Part shown: piece after piece, positions 43,345 to 52,910 of the stretch
How positions within the stretch are numbered: the stretch's first letter is position 1
Layout of the letters: every line of letters starts with the position of its first letter
DNA from: Bifidobacterium criceti
GTDB taxonomy: Bacteria > Actinomycetota > Actinomycetes > Actinomycetales > Bifidobacteriaceae
Length of the DNA: 64,000 nt
Assembly: GCF_002286935.1 (NCBI RefSeq)
Contig: NZ_MVOH01000015.1
Location: forward strand, 105,807 to 169,806
Reading direction: 5' to 3'
Notes under the pieces: model-generated
Seen by the model: only the letters and a program-made list of their open reading frames with translations
Databases searched by the model: none
What the model was told of the DNA's origin: nothing
Position numbers and translations under genes: made by a program

Positions 43345-45429
43345 ATGTCGGTTTTGGATGAACTGGTAGCGGGAGCGCTCGAGGACCAGCGCGCCCGTGA
43401 ACGCGAAACGTCGTTGGAAGAGCTCAAGGCCCAGGCGGCCACGGCACGGACCCCTATCGACGCGAAGCGATGGCTCAGGCGTGGGGATGGCATACCGGTC
43501 ATAGCCGAAATCAAGCGTGCGTCGCCGTCGAAGGGGCATCTGAGCGACATCGACGACCCCGCGGCCCTCGCGAAGGAATACGAGGCCGGCGGCGCGAGCG
43601 CGATTTCCGTGCTGACCGAAGGGCGTCGGTTCCTCGGGTCCCTCAACGACCTCGACGCCGTGCGTGCCGCGGTCGGAATCCCCGTGCTGCGCAAGGATTT
43701 CATCACGACCGACTACCAGATCTGGGAGGCGCGTGCACACGGCGCGGACATCGTGCTGCTCATCGTCGCCGCCCTTGACGACGCCGATCTGGCACGTCTG
43801 CTTGCGCTTACCCACGAGCTTGGCATGACGGCGCTCGTCGAAACGCATACGCGTGACGAGATCGAACGCGCGATCGCCGCGGGTGCCCGCGTGATCGGCA
43901 TCAACGCGCGCAACCTCAAGGACCTGCGCGTCGATGTCGGCAAATACTGCGAACTCGCCGACGGCCTGCCTGATGATGTCATCAAGGTCGCGGAATCGGG
44001 CGTGTTCGGCGCGGTCGAGCTCGAGGATTACGCGAGGGCGGGCGCCGATGCCGTACTCGTCGGGGAAGGCGTTGCCACGGCCGACGACCACCGACTCGCA
44101 GTGGAACGTCTAGTGAAAGCAGGAGCCAAGGTGAAAGCCTCGGAGGAAGAACCACTCAGCACCCATCACGGCCCGTATTACGGCCAGTTCGGCGGGCGCT
44201 ACGTCCCTGAAGCGCTCGTCACCGCGCTCGACGAGCTCGAACGTGTGTATGAGGACGCGAAGCGCGACCCGGAGTTCCATAAGGAGCTCGCGCGGCTCAA
44301 CCAACAATACGTCGGCCGCCCGTCGCCGCTCACCGAGGCGCCTCGCTTCGCCGAACGGCTCAAGGAACGCACCGGACTCGACGCGCGTGTGTTCCTCAAG
44401 CGTGAGGACCTCAACCACACGGGCGCGCACAAGATCAACAACGCGATAGGACAGGCGCTCCTCGTCAAGCGCATGGGCAAGACGCGTGTGATCGCGGAGA
44501 CCGGCGCGGGGCAGCATGGAGTGGCGACCGCGACCGTATGCGCGATGCTCGGCCTCAAATGCCGCATCTACATGGGGCAGATCGACGCGCGGCGGCAGGC
44601 GCTCAACGTGGCGCGTATGCGCATGCTCGGAGCCGAAGTCGTCGAGGTCACGCTTGGCGACCGCATCCTCAAGGACGCGATCAACGAGGCGTTGCGTGAC
44701 TGGGTCACGAACGTCAAGGACACACATTACCTGCTCGGCACCGTCGCGGGCCCCCATCCGTTCCCGGAAATGGTGCGTGACTTCCAGAAGGTGATCGGCG
44801 AGGAGGCGAAGGCGCAGCTCAAGGATTGGTACGGCGTCGACCATCCTGATGCGGTGTGCGCGTGCGTCGGTGGCGGCTCGAACGCGATCGGCATCATGAA
44901 CGCGTTCCTCGACGACCCACGCGTCAACCTGTATGGCTACGAAGCGGGCGGCGACGGCCCCGAATCAGGCCGCCACGCGATCCGCTTCGCCCCTGGCACC
45001 GGCGAACTCGGCATGTTCCAGGGCGCGAAAAGCTATTTGCTTGAGAACTCGGAAGGACAGACGCTCGACACGTATTCGATCTCTGCCGGACTTGACTACG
45101 CGTCGGTCGGCCCCGAGCATGCATGGCTCAAGGACATCGGCCGCGTCAATTACTCGTGGGCGACCGATGGCGAGGCGATGAGCGCGTTCAAGGACCTGTG
45201 CGAGACCGAGGGCATCATCCCGGCGATCGAATCCTCGCATGCCGTGGCCGGCGCCTACAAGGCGGCGCTCGACCTCAAGGAGAAGGGCTATGAGCATCCC
45301 GTCATGATCATCAACATCTCGGGCCGTGGTGACAAGGACATGAACACCGCAGGCAAATGGTTCGGCTATCTGACCGATGAACAGAGCAAGGCACTCGAAG
45401 CGAATGGAGCACAGGGTAACAATGCGTGA
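43345..45429 (+). CDS. trpCB: Fused indole-3-glycerol phosphate synthase / tryptophan synthase beta chain
   Basis: A protein of 694 residues. Residues 1-260 are Trp[11 protein letters not shown] at 55-64, catalytic Lys in VLRKDF at 114-119, ETHTRDE, GINARNL, ESGVFG. A short charged linker (about 262-272) leads to Trp[20 protein letters not shown]-binding Lys363 in [33 protein letters not shown]. One protein thus makes indole-glycerol phosphate and, with TrpA, joins indole and serine. ATG 43345 follows AAGGAGGAG. It overlaps trpA by 8 nt. The fusion is a known bifidobacterial trait as I recall. Confidence 0.95.
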   Translation: MSVLDELVAGALEDQRARERETSLEELKAQAATARTPIDAKRWLRRGDGIPVIAEIKRASPSKGHLSDIDDPAALAKEYEAGGASAISVLTEGRRFLGSLNDLDAVRAAVGIPVLRKDFITTDYQIWEARAHGADIVLLIVAALDDADLARLLALTHELGMTALVETHTRDEIERAIAAGARVIGINARNLKDLRVDVGKYCELADGLPDDVIKVAESGVFGAVELEDYARAGADAVLVGEGVATADDHRLAVERLVKAGAKVKASEEEPLSTHHGPYYGQFGGRYVPEALVTALDELERVYEDAKRDPEFHKELARLNQQYVGRPSPLTEAPRFAERLKERTGLDARVFLKREDLNHTGAHKINNAIGQALLVKRMGKTRVIAETGAGQHGVATATVCAMLGLKCRIYMGQIDARRQALNVARMRMLGAEVVEVTLGDRILKDAINEALRDWVTNVKDTHYLLGTVAGPHPFPEMVRDFQKVIGEEAKAQLKDWYGVDHPDAVCACVGGGSNAIGIMNAFLDDPRVNLYGYEAGGDGPESGRHAIRFAPGTGELGMFQGAKSYLLENSEGQTLDTYSISAGLDYASVGPEHAWLKDIGRVNYSWATDGEAMSAFKDLCETEGIIPAIESSHAVAGAYKAALDLKEKGYEHPVMIINISGRGDKDMNTAGKWFGYLTDEQSKALEANGAQGNNA

Positions 45430-46357
45430 GACAATCGACATCATCGACAACGGCGACGGCGCGTTCGTCGCGAACGTGACCGAGGAAACGCAAGGGGCCG
45501 CGGCCCGTGTCCCTGAGCAGCCGCTTGGCATCTCGCACCGTCCTAGCCCATGCCGCGAACTGTTCGCGGCATACAAGGCGCAGGACAAGCCGGCGTTCAT
45601 CGGCTACCTGCCGTTCGGCTTCCCCGACCCGGATCTCTCGCTTGAGGCGTTCCGCACGATGGTCGACAACGGCACCGACATCGTCGAGATCGGCCTGCCG
45701 TATTCCGACCCGGTCATGGACGGCCCCGTCATCCAGGCGGCGAGCCAGATCGCGTTGCGCAACGGCGAAAGGATCGCCGATGTGTTCAAGGCCGTCGAAA
45801 CGGTCGCAAACGCCGGAGGCGTGCCGCTCATCATGAGTTACTGGAACCTCATCTACCATTACGGCGTCGAACGGTTCACGACCGATTTTGCGAACGCCGG
45901 AGGCGCGGGCCTCATCACGCCCGACCTCATCCCCGACGAGGCGGGCGAGTGGATCGAGGCGGCCGACCGCCATGGTCTCGACCGCGTCTTCCTCGTCTCC
46001 CCGGACTCGACCAACACGCGTCTGCGCGTCGTCGCCGAGAACACGCGCGGCTTCGTATATGCTGCGGCGCGCATGGGTGTGACGGGCGAACGCGCGACGC
46101 TCAACGATTCGTCCCAGGAGCTCGTCGCGCGCACGCGCGCGGCCGGTGCCGAGAACGTATGTGTCGGCATCGGCGTCTCGACACCGGTGCAAGGTGCGAC
46201 GGTCGGCCGCTATGCGGACGGCGTCATCGTCGGGTCAGCGCTTGTGCATACGCTCCTCGACGAGAATGGTGCCGTGCGCGACCCCGTGCAGGGTCTTGGG
46301 GCGCTTGCGAACACGACTGCGGCGCTTGCCGACGCGATCCACGGCTGCCGAGCCTGA
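45422..46357 (+). CDS. trpA: Tryptophan synthase alpha chain
   Basis: A protein of 311 residues; the first 45 residues are an extension not found in E. coli TrpA. Core motifs: [31 protein letters not shown] with the catalytic Glu and Asp, [35 protein letters not shown]. It cleaves indole-glycerol phosphate and channels indole to the beta domain of the fused protein encoded just upstream. ATG 45422 overlaps the trpCB stop, giving translational coupling. An 18-bp hairpin follows. Confidence 0.94.
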   Translation: MRETIDIIDNGDGAFVANVTEETQGAAARVPEQPLGISHRPSPCRELFAAYKAQDKPAFIGYLPFGFPDPDLSLEAFRTMVDNGTDIVEIGLPYSDPVMDGPVIQAASQIALRNGERIADVFKAVETVANAGGVPLIMSYWNLIYHYGVERFTTDFANAGGAGLITPDLIPDEAGEWIEAADRHGLDRVFLVSPDSTNTRLRVVAENTRGFVYAAARMGVTGERATLNDSSQELVARTRAAGAENVCVGIGVSTPVQGATVGRYADGVIVGSALVHTLLDENGAVRDPVQGLGALANTTAALADAIHGCRA

Positions 46358-46373
46358 CTTCGCGGACCGTATC

Positions 46374-46412
46374 CGAAACGGGCCACCGTCACGATGACGG
46401 TGGCCCGTTTCG
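46374..46412 (+). terminator. Intrinsic terminator after trpA
   Basis: An 18-bp perfect stem (CGAAACGGGCCACCGTCA with TGACGGTGGCCCGTTTCG) and CGA loop, 16 nt after the stop. Confidence 0.85.
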
Positions 46413-46436
46413 TACCTGTTGCTACGATCGGGAACC

Positions 46437-47426
46437 ATGAACCTTGCCTATATCCCGTCCCCGACGGTCTCGCAATTCCACATCGGATCGCTCACGATAC
46501 ACGTCTACGCCCTGACGATGCTGCTCGGCATCATCGCCGCCATTTGGATCACGAGCGTTCGGTGGAAGCGGTATGGGGGCACATTCGACCAGATCCTCGA
46601 CACTGCGCTCGTCGCCGTGCCATGTGGCATCATCGGCGCGCGGCTCTACCATGTCATCACCACGCCCGAACGCTTCTTCGGGCCGGACGGTGACTGGGTC
46701 GAGATATTCCGCATCTGGAACGGCGGCCTCGGCATATGGGGCGCGATCGCGCTCGGCGCGCTCGGCGCATGGGCGTGGGTGCGCCACCGCCATTATCCGA
46801 TGGCGTTGCTCGCCGATGCGATCGCGCCTGCGCTCCTCGTGGCGCAGGCGATCGGGCGTCTCGGCAATTGGTTCAACCAGGAGCTCTATGGCAAGCCGAC
46901 GACACTGCCGTGGGGGTTGAAACTCAACACCGAGGGGTCGGCGATCGGCAACGCCGAACAATGCTATGACGGCGCGACGTGCCCGACAGGCACGTTGTTC
47001 CATCCGACGTTCCTCTATGAGATGATATGGAACCTCATCGGCGCGGCCCTCATCATATGGATCGGCCACAAGGCGGTCAGGGCGCTCAAGGCGGGCTCGC
47101 TCTTCGCCCTCTACGTCATCTGGTACACGGCGGGGCGCACCTGGATCGAGATGCTGCGCATCGACTTCTCCCATGAGTTCCTTGGGCTGCGTGTCAACGT
47201 CTGGGTCTCGATCATCGTGTTCGTCCTCGGCGTCATCGCGTTCGTCGTCATCCAACGGTGCGGCAAGCCCACGCCGTTGCTCGCCGAGAAGCTGCGCACC
47301 GTCACCGAGATCGAGGAGCGTGACGCGGCGCGCGCAAAGGGCGGGCCGGACGCGAAACACGGCGGCGGCGGCAACGCCGGCGCGCGCGCCGCGGATACGC
47401 AGGATTCCCCACATGAATCCCGGTGA
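46437..47426 (+). CDS. lgt: Prolipoprotein diacylglyceryl transferase
   Basis: A protein of 329 residues with seven membrane segments. It adds diacylglycerol to the lipobox Cys of prelipoproteins, such as the two lipoproteins in this window. Motifs: GIIGARLYHVI, IWNGGLGIWG, the Lgt signature AQAIGRLGNWFNQE, and WYTAGRTWIEMLRID. The C-terminal 50 residues are soluble and Gly/Ala-rich. The start has no ribosome site; TACGAT at 46423-46428 lies 8 nt before the ATG. Confidence 0.94.
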   Translation: MNLAYIPSPTVSQFHIGSLTIHVYALTMLLGIIAAIWITSVRWKRYGGTFDQILDTALVAVPCGIIGARLYHVITTPERFFGPDGDWVEIFRIWNGGLGIWGAIALGALGAWAWVRHRHYPMALLADAIAPALLVAQAIGRLGNWFNQELYGKPTTLPWGLKLNTEGSAIGNAEQCYDGATCPTGTLFHPTFLYEMIWNLIGAALIIWIGHKAVRALKAGSLFALYVIWYTAGRTWIEMLRIDFSHEFLGLRVNVWVSIIVFVLGVIAFVVIQRCGKPTPLLAEKLRTVTEIEERDAARAKGGPDAKHGGGGNAGARAADTQDSPHESR

Positions 47427-47483
47427 TGGCCGTGGACGGCCGCGTACGGCCGTTCGTCGCTTACCTTATTTAGAATGACAACC

Positions 47484-48149
47484 ATGGATATCAAAATCGC
47501 ACCAAGCATCCTTTCCGCGGACTTCTGCAACCTCGAACGCGACCTCGACCGCATCTCGAACGCCGACCTCGTCCATGTCGACGTCATGGACCATCACTTC
47601 GTGCCGAACCTGACGATCGGGGAGCCGGTCGTCGAACGCATCTGCGAAGTGACGAAACTGCCGGTCGATGTCCATCTGATGATCGACGACCCGGACCGCT
47701 GGGCCCCGGGATACGCCGAACGCGGCGCGCGTTCCGTCACGTTCCATATGGGTGCGACCCATGCCCCTGTGCGTCTTGCGCGCCAGCTGCACGACATGGG
47801 CTGCGAGGCATGGTTCGCGGTGCGCCCGGCGGAACCTGTCGAGCCGATCTTCGACATCCTTGAGGAGTTCGACACGATCCTCATCATGACCGTCGAACCC
47901 GGATTCGGCGGCCAGAAGTTCCTCGCGAACCAGATGGGCAAGGTGCGTCGCCTGCGTGACGAGATCACACGCCGCGGACTCAAGACGAACATCCAAGTCG
48001 ACGGCGGTGTCGGTGTGAAGACCGCGCCTATCGTCGCCGAGGCGGGTGCGAACATCCTCGTCGCCGGTTCCGCCGTCTATGGCGCCGACGACCCGGCGAA
48101 GGCGATCGACGAGATTCGCGACGCCGCACGCGCCGCCTACCGTGACTGA
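47484..48149 (+). CDS. rpe: Ribulose-phosphate 3-epimerase
   Basis: A protein of 221 residues (ATG 47475 in frame adds three). It interconverts ribulose-5-P and xylulose-5-P, supplying the phosphoketolase substrate of the bifid shunt. Motifs: IAPSILSADFCNLE, HVDVMDHHFVPNL (metal His/Asp), VDVHLMI, MTVEPGFGGQKF and VDGGVG. ATG 47484 is preferred: TAGAAT at 47471-47476 is a good -10 box and would place transcription start at or beside this ATG. Confidence 0.95.
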   Translation: MDIKIAPSILSADFCNLERDLDRISNADLVHVDVMDHHFVPNLTIGEPVVERICEVTKLPVDVHLMIDDPDRWAPGYAERGARSVTFHMGATHAPVRLARQLHDMGCEAWFAVRPAEPVEPIFDILEEFDTILIMTVEPGFGGQKFLANQMGKVRRLRDEITRRGLKTNIQVDGGVGVKTAPIVAEAGANILVAGSAVYGADDPAKAIDEIRDAARAAYRD

Positions 48150-48172
48150 CCGTCCGCCACAGAACCTTTTTC

Positions 48173-48207
48173 CGGCCGCCGTGCCACGAGTCATCGTGGG
48201 GCGGCCG
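48173..48207 (+). terminator. Hairpin between rpe and hisE
   Basis: CGGCCGCC pairs with GGCGGCCG; an inner CCACG/CGTGG adds length. A run CCTTTTTCC precedes it. It may end the rpe transcript. Confidence 0.5.
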
Positions 48208-48266
48208 AACCATGACCAGCTGTGGCCCACCGGGGCCGCACAACGACAACCGACAGGAACCATCAC

Positions 48267-48530
48267 ATGAAGACGTTCGAATCGCTTTTCGAGGAACTGA
48301 GCGCAAAGGCCGCCGCGAAGACGCCCGGATCACTGACCGTCGAGGAGCTTGGCAAGGGCACGCATTTCATCGGCAAGAAAATCGTCGAGGAGGCCGGTGA
48401 GACGTGGATCGCCGCCGAATACGAGGGTGCCGAGCGCACCGCCGAGGAGATGAGCCAACTCATCTACCATCTGCAGGTCATGATGATCGACCGTGGCATC
48501 ACGCTCGACGACATCTACAAGAACCTGTGA
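48267..48530 (+). CDS. hisE: Phosphoribosyl-ATP pyrophosphatase
   Basis: A protein of 87 residues, the usual size of the stand-alone HisE. It removes pyrophosphate from PR-ATP, the second step of histidine synthesis. [16 protein letters not shown] carries the metal-binding Glu residues of the MazG-like fold. ATG 48267 follows AGGAACC; it precedes hisG by 69 nt. Confidence 0.94.
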   Translation: MKTFESLFEELSAKAAAKTPGSLTVEELGKGTHFIGKKIVEEAGETWIAAEYEGAERTAEEMSQLIYHLQVMMIDRGITLDDIYKNL

Positions 48531-48599
48531 GCCGAAAGAACCCGTGATCCGCACCGCGCACGCAGCCGTTGGCGCGTGCGCATGATTTTTGGAGGAACC

Positions 48600-49451
48600 A
48601 TGCTACGCATCGCAGTCCCGAACAAGGGCATGCTGTCCGAACCCGCCTGGAACATGCTCGAGGAGGCGGGGTATCGCCTGAGGAGCAATCCGAGGCAGCT
48701 CGTCGTCGAAGATCCGGACAACGACGTGGAACTGTTCTATCTCCGTCCGCTTGACATCGCCGTCTATGTCGGCCGTGGCACAATCGACGTCGGCATCACC
48801 GGCCATGACCTGCTACTCAACTCGGGAACGGACGCGCAGGAGGTCATGGACCTCGGCTTCGGCGCATCGACGTTCCGCTTCGCGGCGCCGCAGGAATCGG
48901 ACATCCGCACGCTCGCCGACATCGACGGCAAACGCGTCGCGACGTCCTTCGACAAGCTTGTGCACGATTATCTGACCGGACACGGCATCACAGCCGAGAC
49001 AATCCACCTCGACGGCGCCGTCGAATCGTCGGTGCAGCTCGGCGTCGCCGACCTCATCGCCGACGTCGTCTCGACAGGGACGACGCTGCGCAACGCCGGA
49101 CTGCGTATCTTCGGCGACCCGATCGTGCATTCCGAGGCGGTCCTCATCCGTTCGCCGCGCCTCGACGCCGACGATGAGCGCCTCGAGCGCCTCGAACGCC
49201 GCCTGCAGGGCGTCCTCACGGCAAAACGCTATGTGCTCATGGACTTCGACATTCCGGTCGACAGGATCTCGGCGGCCGTCGACATCACGCCGGGGTTCGA
49301 AAGCCCGACGATCTCCCCGTTGCATGACAAGCAGTGGTCGGCGGTACGTGTCATGGTCCCGAAGGACAAGGTCAACCGGCTCATGGACGAACTGTATGAA
49401 GTCGGCGCGCGTGGCATCATCGTCACGGCGATCCAGGCCACCCGCATGTGA
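48600..49451 (+). CDS. hisG: ATP phosphoribosyltransferase, long form
   Basis: A protein of 283 residues including the C-terminal ACT-like regulatory domain, so histidine feedback is expected without HisZ. It joins ATP and PRPP, the first step of histidine synthesis. Motifs: [57 protein letters not shown] and [10 protein letters not shown] (PRPP loop). ATG 48600 follows GGAGGAACC. It is in an operon with hisE. Confidence 0.95.
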   Translation: MLRIAVPNKGMLSEPAWNMLEEAGYRLRSNPRQLVVEDPDNDVELFYLRPLDIAVYVGRGTIDVGITGHDLLLNSGTDAQEVMDLGFGASTFRFAAPQESDIRTLADIDGKRVATSFDKLVHDYLTGHGITAETIHLDGAVESSVQLGVADLIADVVSTGTTLRNAGLRIFGDPIVHSEAVLIRSPRLDADDERLERLERRLQGVLTAKRYVLMDFDIPVDRISAAVDITPGFESPTISPLHDKQWSAVRVMVPKDKVNRLMDELYEVGARGIIVTAIQATRM

Positions 49452-49466
49452 TGGTAGGGTGAGCCT

Positions 49467-50084
49467 ATGGCCGATGCAGGAAAGTACAGTCCCGAACCCC
49501 GCGATATGGTGTTCACGATCCCGAACCTCATCAGCGCGTTGCGCATCGTCTCGATTCCGGTGATCGCCTGGTTCATCGCGCGCCATGACATGGTGTGGGC
49601 GCTTGTCATCCTCGCAGTCTCATCGGCGTCGGATGGCTTGGACGGCATCATCGCGAGGAACTTCAATCAGGTGAGCAAACTCGGGCAGATCCTCGATCCG
49701 ATTGCAGACCGGTTGCTCATCATCTGCAGCATCCTCGCGCTGGCGGTCTGCGGTGTCGTCCCGTGGTGGATGCTCGCGCTCGTCGCGTTGCGTGACATCG
49801 TCATGGGCATCCTCACGCTCATGCTCGCGCAACACGACTATGGGCCGCTCCCGGTCCATTTCGTTGGAAAGACCGGCACCGCCATTCTACTCATCTCGAT
49901 CATCGGACTCATGGTCGCCGACATACGGCGCTCGTTCATCGTGCTCGACGTGCTGCATTATGGTGCGATCGCATGCGCGATCTGGGGCATCGGCCTGTAC
50001 TGGCTCGCTGGAATCATCTATCTGCGGCAGGGCATCGGACTCATCCGCGCCGACTCCACGCGACGCAAGGCAGTCAGCAGGTAG
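49467..50084 (+). CDS. pgsA: CDP-diacylglycerol-glycerol-3-phosphate 3-phosphatidyltransferase
   Basis: A protein of 205 residues with about five to six membrane segments. The CDP-alcohol phosphotransferase signature is exact in its spacing: DGLDGIIAR, then G and DPIAD (LGQILDPIADRL). It forms phosphatidylglycerol phosphate from CDP-DAG. TAGGGT at 49455-49460 lies 6 nt before the ATG and no ribosome site is present. It starts a seven-gene run to 54115. Confidence 0.88.
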   Translation: MADAGKYSPEPRDMVFTIPNLISALRIVSIPVIAWFIARHDMVWALVILAVSSASDGLDGIIARNFNQVSKLGQILDPIADRLLIICSILALAVCGVVPWWMLALVALRDIVMGILTLMLAQHDYGPLPVHFVGKTGTAILLISIIGLMVADIRRSFIVLDVLHYGAIACAIWGIGLYWLAGIIYLRQGIGLIRADSTRRKAVSR

Positions 50085-50088
50085 GTGC

Positions 50089-51063
50089 GTGTTGCCAGCG
50101 AACCCCACGATGCCTCCCGTCCAGCCGATTCCGTCAGGGCACGAGCCGCAACGGCGCCGCGCCGTCTTCTCACGTGGATACGCATCGATCGCATCCCATC
50201 ATGCGGCGTCGCCCGACGAACTGGGCCACAGGCCGCGCCGCCGCCGCAACAGCGACGATTCGCTCCAGCTCATCGACGACCTGATCAACCGTCCGATGGA
50301 CCAACTGTACAGCGATGCACGCCTCGTGACGAAACCTGATTCGAAGATCGTCTATTGGGGCACTCGCATCGTCGTGTTCCTCATCTGCATCATCGTCGGG
50401 TTCTTTGGCAGCCAGTTCGTTCGCCTGCTCAACACCGATTCACGCAAGCAGATCCGCGAATCGCTCGCCAATCAGCTTGTAGCGAACAATGCGCGCATCG
50501 ACGGCCTTGACAATGACATCACGAATCTGCGCAAGCAAGTGGAGGAACAGTCGGTGTCGGCGACGAAATCACCAATCGAACAGGTCGTCGAGGAGAACGA
50601 AGCCGCCGCAGGTGCGACGCCGGTCGAAGGCGAAGGCATCGTCATGACGATCGCCGATCCAGTGGCCGCGGCGACCGACTCGGCGAACGGGGCGTTGCCG
50701 CGGGATGGCGCGACCGACCGCCTGCGCGTCGTCACCGACGCCGACCTGCAGCTGCTTGTATGCCTGTTATGGCGCAATGGCGCCGAGGCGATCGCGATCA
50801 ATGACAACCGCCTTGGTGTCGAAACGTCGATCCGCACGGCGGGCAATTCGATCCTCGTCGGCGTCACGCCGATTGAGAGCCCATACCGGATCCAGGCGAT
50901 AGGGGACAGGAACGCGTTGGCTGATGCGATGGGCGAACGTTCGCTTGCGACGTTGTACAGTGATTTCCATAAGGCCGGCATGTATCCGCAGATCAGCAAG
51001 ACGGATTCGATGAGGCTCGACGCCGCGAGCGTCGGCAAACTGACCTATGCGAGAAGGAGTTGA
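50089..51063 (+). CDS. DUF881 family membrane protein (first copy)
   Basis: A protein of about 324 residues with GTG 50089 (TTG 50092 or ATG 50110 are alternatives; AGGTAGG lies just ahead of the first two). The N-terminal 90 residues are basic and cytosolic, then one membrane segment (IVVFLICIIVGFFGSQFV), a coiled coil, and the DUF881 domain (GEGIVMTIADP, LLVCLLWRNGAEAIAINDNRL, RIQAIGDRNAL). The domain is outside the membrane. Function is unknown; the family is linked to cell division gene clusters in Actinobacteria. Confidence 0.85.
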   Translation: MLPANPTMPPVQPIPSGHEPQRRRAVFSRGYASIASHHAASPDELGHRPRRRRNSDDSLQLIDDLINRPMDQLYSDARLVTKPDSKIVYWGTRIVVFLICIIVGFFGSQFVRLLNTDSRKQIRESLANQLVANNARIDGLDNDITNLRKQVEEQSVSATKSPIEQVVEENEAAAGATPVEGEGIVMTIADPVAAATDSANGALPRDGATDRLRVVTDADLQLLVCLLWRNGAEAIAINDNRLGVETSIRTAGNSILVGVTPIESPYRIQAIGDRNALADAMGERSLATLYSDFHKAGMYPQISKTDSMRLDAASVGKLTYARRS

Positions 51064-51066
51064 AGA

Positions 51067-51399
51067 ATGGCAGCCGTGCTTGGACTCATCATCGGAGTGG
51101 TCGTGGGACTCTTCGTGCGACCGGACATCCCTGTGTTCCTGCAGCCGTATCTGCCGATCATGGTCATCGCCGCGCTCGATGCGCTGCTGGGCGCCGCGCG
51201 CGCGTATTTCGAACGCAGCTTCTCGGACCGTGTGTTCGTCATCTCCTTCTTCGCGAATGTCGTCACGGCGACGCTCCTCGTGCTGCTCGGCAACCAGCTC
51301 GGCGTCGGCTCGCAGCTGACGACAGCCGTCATCGTCGTCCTCGGCATCCGCATCTTCTCGAACGTCTCGGCGATACGCCGCTACATCTTCCAGGGGTGA
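51067..51399 (+). CDS. sbp: Small basic protein Sbp (DUF1290)
   Basis: A protein of 110 residues with three membrane segments. ALDALLGAARAYFERSFSDRVFVISFF is the DUF1290 hallmark (only its first part is quoted by function: DALLGAARA, SFSDRVF). It lies 4 nt after the first DUF881 gene and 4 nt before the second, the same order as in other actinobacteria and near ftsZ-type clusters in Firmicutes. The biochemical role is unknown. Confidence 0.9.
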   Translation: MAAVLGLIIGVVVGLFVRPDIPVFLQPYLPIMVIAALDALLGAARAYFERSFSDRVFVISFFANVVTATLLVLLGNQLGVGSQLTTAVIVVLGIRIFSNVSAIRRYIFQG

Positions 51400-51402
51400 T
51401 CG

Positions 51403-52443
51403 ATGAGCGAACCACAACACCGCCCCGATGCTGACGGCGTCCACAACACCGGCGACGCACAGAATGACGTCAACGGCAGCGTCAACGCCAACGCCAACGC
51501 CAACGCCAATGATAATGATAATGATAATGGCACGGCCAATCCCATGACAGGGGAGAATCTCGCGGATGCCGGCGTACACGAACCCGACGCGCAGACGGCC
51601 GAGCATCCACAAGTGCGCGCGCATGACGGCGCGCAGCCCGACCTGCTCAAGCGCATCATCTCGCAGCATTCGCGTGACAAGGACAACGATAGGACGAAGA
51701 CGGGCGCGTTCCCCGTCGTACGCAAACGCAAACCGAAGGAACTGTCATCGAATGCGCGTTCCCTCAAGGCGCGTTTCGGCACCGGTGTCCTCATCGCCGT
51801 GCTGTGCGCGTTGCTCGCGTACGCATACGTCATCCAGATCAACAACAAGGACAGGACGTACGAAACGCTCACCGAAACAGAGCTGACACGCCTGATAAGC
51901 GAAACAAGCACACAGGCGGAACGCCTCGAACAGCGTAAGGCGGAACTGACGGAGCAGCTCACATCGCTCGAGGATGCGGCGGACAAGGAAGAGCAGGCCC
52001 AACGCATCGCACAGGAGAACGAGGAGACGAGCGGCATCCTCTCCGGAAGGCTCCCAGCGCAGGGCAAGGGCGTCGTCATCCGCATATCGAAGCCGAAGAC
52101 CGCGCCGATCGACGCGGCGACGATGTTCAACCTCATCGAGGAGCTACGCAACGGCGGCGCCGAGGTCATACAGATCAACAATGTGCGCGTTGTGACGTCC
52201 ACCTATGTGAGCGAGACGGAGAATGGGCTCATATGCGATGGGCAGGCGCTTGCGACACCCTATGTCATCAAGGTGATAGGCGATCCGAGCAACCTCGCGA
52301 ACGCCGTCAACATCGCAGGGGGTGTAGGCTCAAGGCTCACCGTGAAATATGGTGCTAATGTGACGGTAGAGACCTCCGATGACGTCAGGATAACCGCGAC
52401 GCAGCCGGTCATGAAATACAAGTACGCAACGATTGTAGAATAG
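51403..52443 (+). CDS. DUF881 family membrane protein (second copy) with NANAND repeat
   Basis: A protein of 346 residues. The N-terminal 110 residues are acidic and disordered and include an Asn-Ala/Asn-Asp run encoded by short tandem repeats (51484-51525). One membrane segment (FGTGVLIAVLCALLAYAYVI) precedes a coiled coil and the DUF881 domain (GKGVVIRISKP, LRNGGAEVIQINNVRVV, YVIKVIGDPSNLANAVNI). It is a paralogue of the gene at 50089. Confidence 0.86.
   Translation: MSEPQHRPDADGVHNTGDAQNDVNGSVNANANANANDNDNDNGTANPMTGENLADAGVHEPDAQTAEHPQVRAHDGAQPDLLKRIISQHSRDKDNDRTKTGAFPVVRKRKPKELSSNARSLKARFGTGVLIAVLCALLAYAYVIQINNKDRTYETLTETELTRLISETSTQAERLEQRKAELTEQLTSLEDAADKEEQAQRIAQENEETSGILSGRLPAQGKGVVIRISKPKTAPIDAATMFNLIEELRNGGAEVIQINNVRVVTSTYVSETENGLICDGQALATPYVIKVIGDPSNLANAVNIAGGVGSRLTVKYGANVTVETSDDVRITATQPVMKYKYATIVE
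51484..51525 (+). repeat. Tandem hexanucleotide repeats inside the second DUF881 gene
   Basis: AACGCC occurs four times (51484-51507), followed by AATGAT three times (51508-51525). The unit length is a multiple of three, so copy-number change would alter protein length without frameshift. Confidence 0.95.
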
Positions 52444-52449
52444 GCAGTT

Positions 52450-52890
52450 ATGACAGATCCGATTCCAAGTGCAGGCGAGACGACGATCATCGGTCTCCCG
52501 GCAATACAGATACCCATCACGACGTCCGGCGACCGTCCCCTCACGCAGGAGGACCTCGAGACGATCACGCGTCTTTCCGACAACACGGCGTTGCTCATCG
52601 CGACGCGCGGCGCATTGTCGGGATCGCGTTATCTGCTTGACGAGGATGAAGTGACGGTTGGACGTGATCCGCGCGCCGACATCCTGCTCGACGACTCGAC
52701 GGTGTCCCGTTCCCATGCGGTGTTCCGCCGCGTCAGCGGCAAATACGAGATCGTCGACGCGGGAAGTCTCAACGGCACCTACGTCAACAGGCAGCGCGTC
52801 GACCGCGCCGTGCTCAAGGACGGCGATGAGATCATGATCGGCAAGTTCCGTCTCGTCTACTTCACGAATTTGGCGATTCGCCAGCGCTGA
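52450..52890 (+). CDS. FHA domain protein, GarA-like
   Basis: A protein of 146 residues. The C-terminal FHA domain (about 60-140) has all phosphothreonine-binding residues: VGRDPRAD with Arg72, STVSRSH with Ser86-Arg87 and His89, and SLNGTYVN with Asn108. The N-terminal GETTIIG (Thr11-Thr12) resembles the ETT motif of GarA/OdhI, which is phosphorylated by Ser/Thr kinases and then binds its own FHA domain. In relatives it switches 2-oxoglutarate and glutamate metabolism. No kinase gene is in the window. Confidence 0.88.
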   Translation: MTDPIPSAGETTIIGLPAIQIPITTSGDRPLTQEDLETITRLSDNTALLIATRGALSGSRYLLDEDEVTVGRDPRADILLDDSTVSRSHAVFRRVSGKYEIVDAGSLNGTYVNRQRVDRAVLKDGDEIMIGKFRLVYFTNLAIRQR

Positions 52891-52910
52891 CACCGGACGG
52901 CACCGATTCC

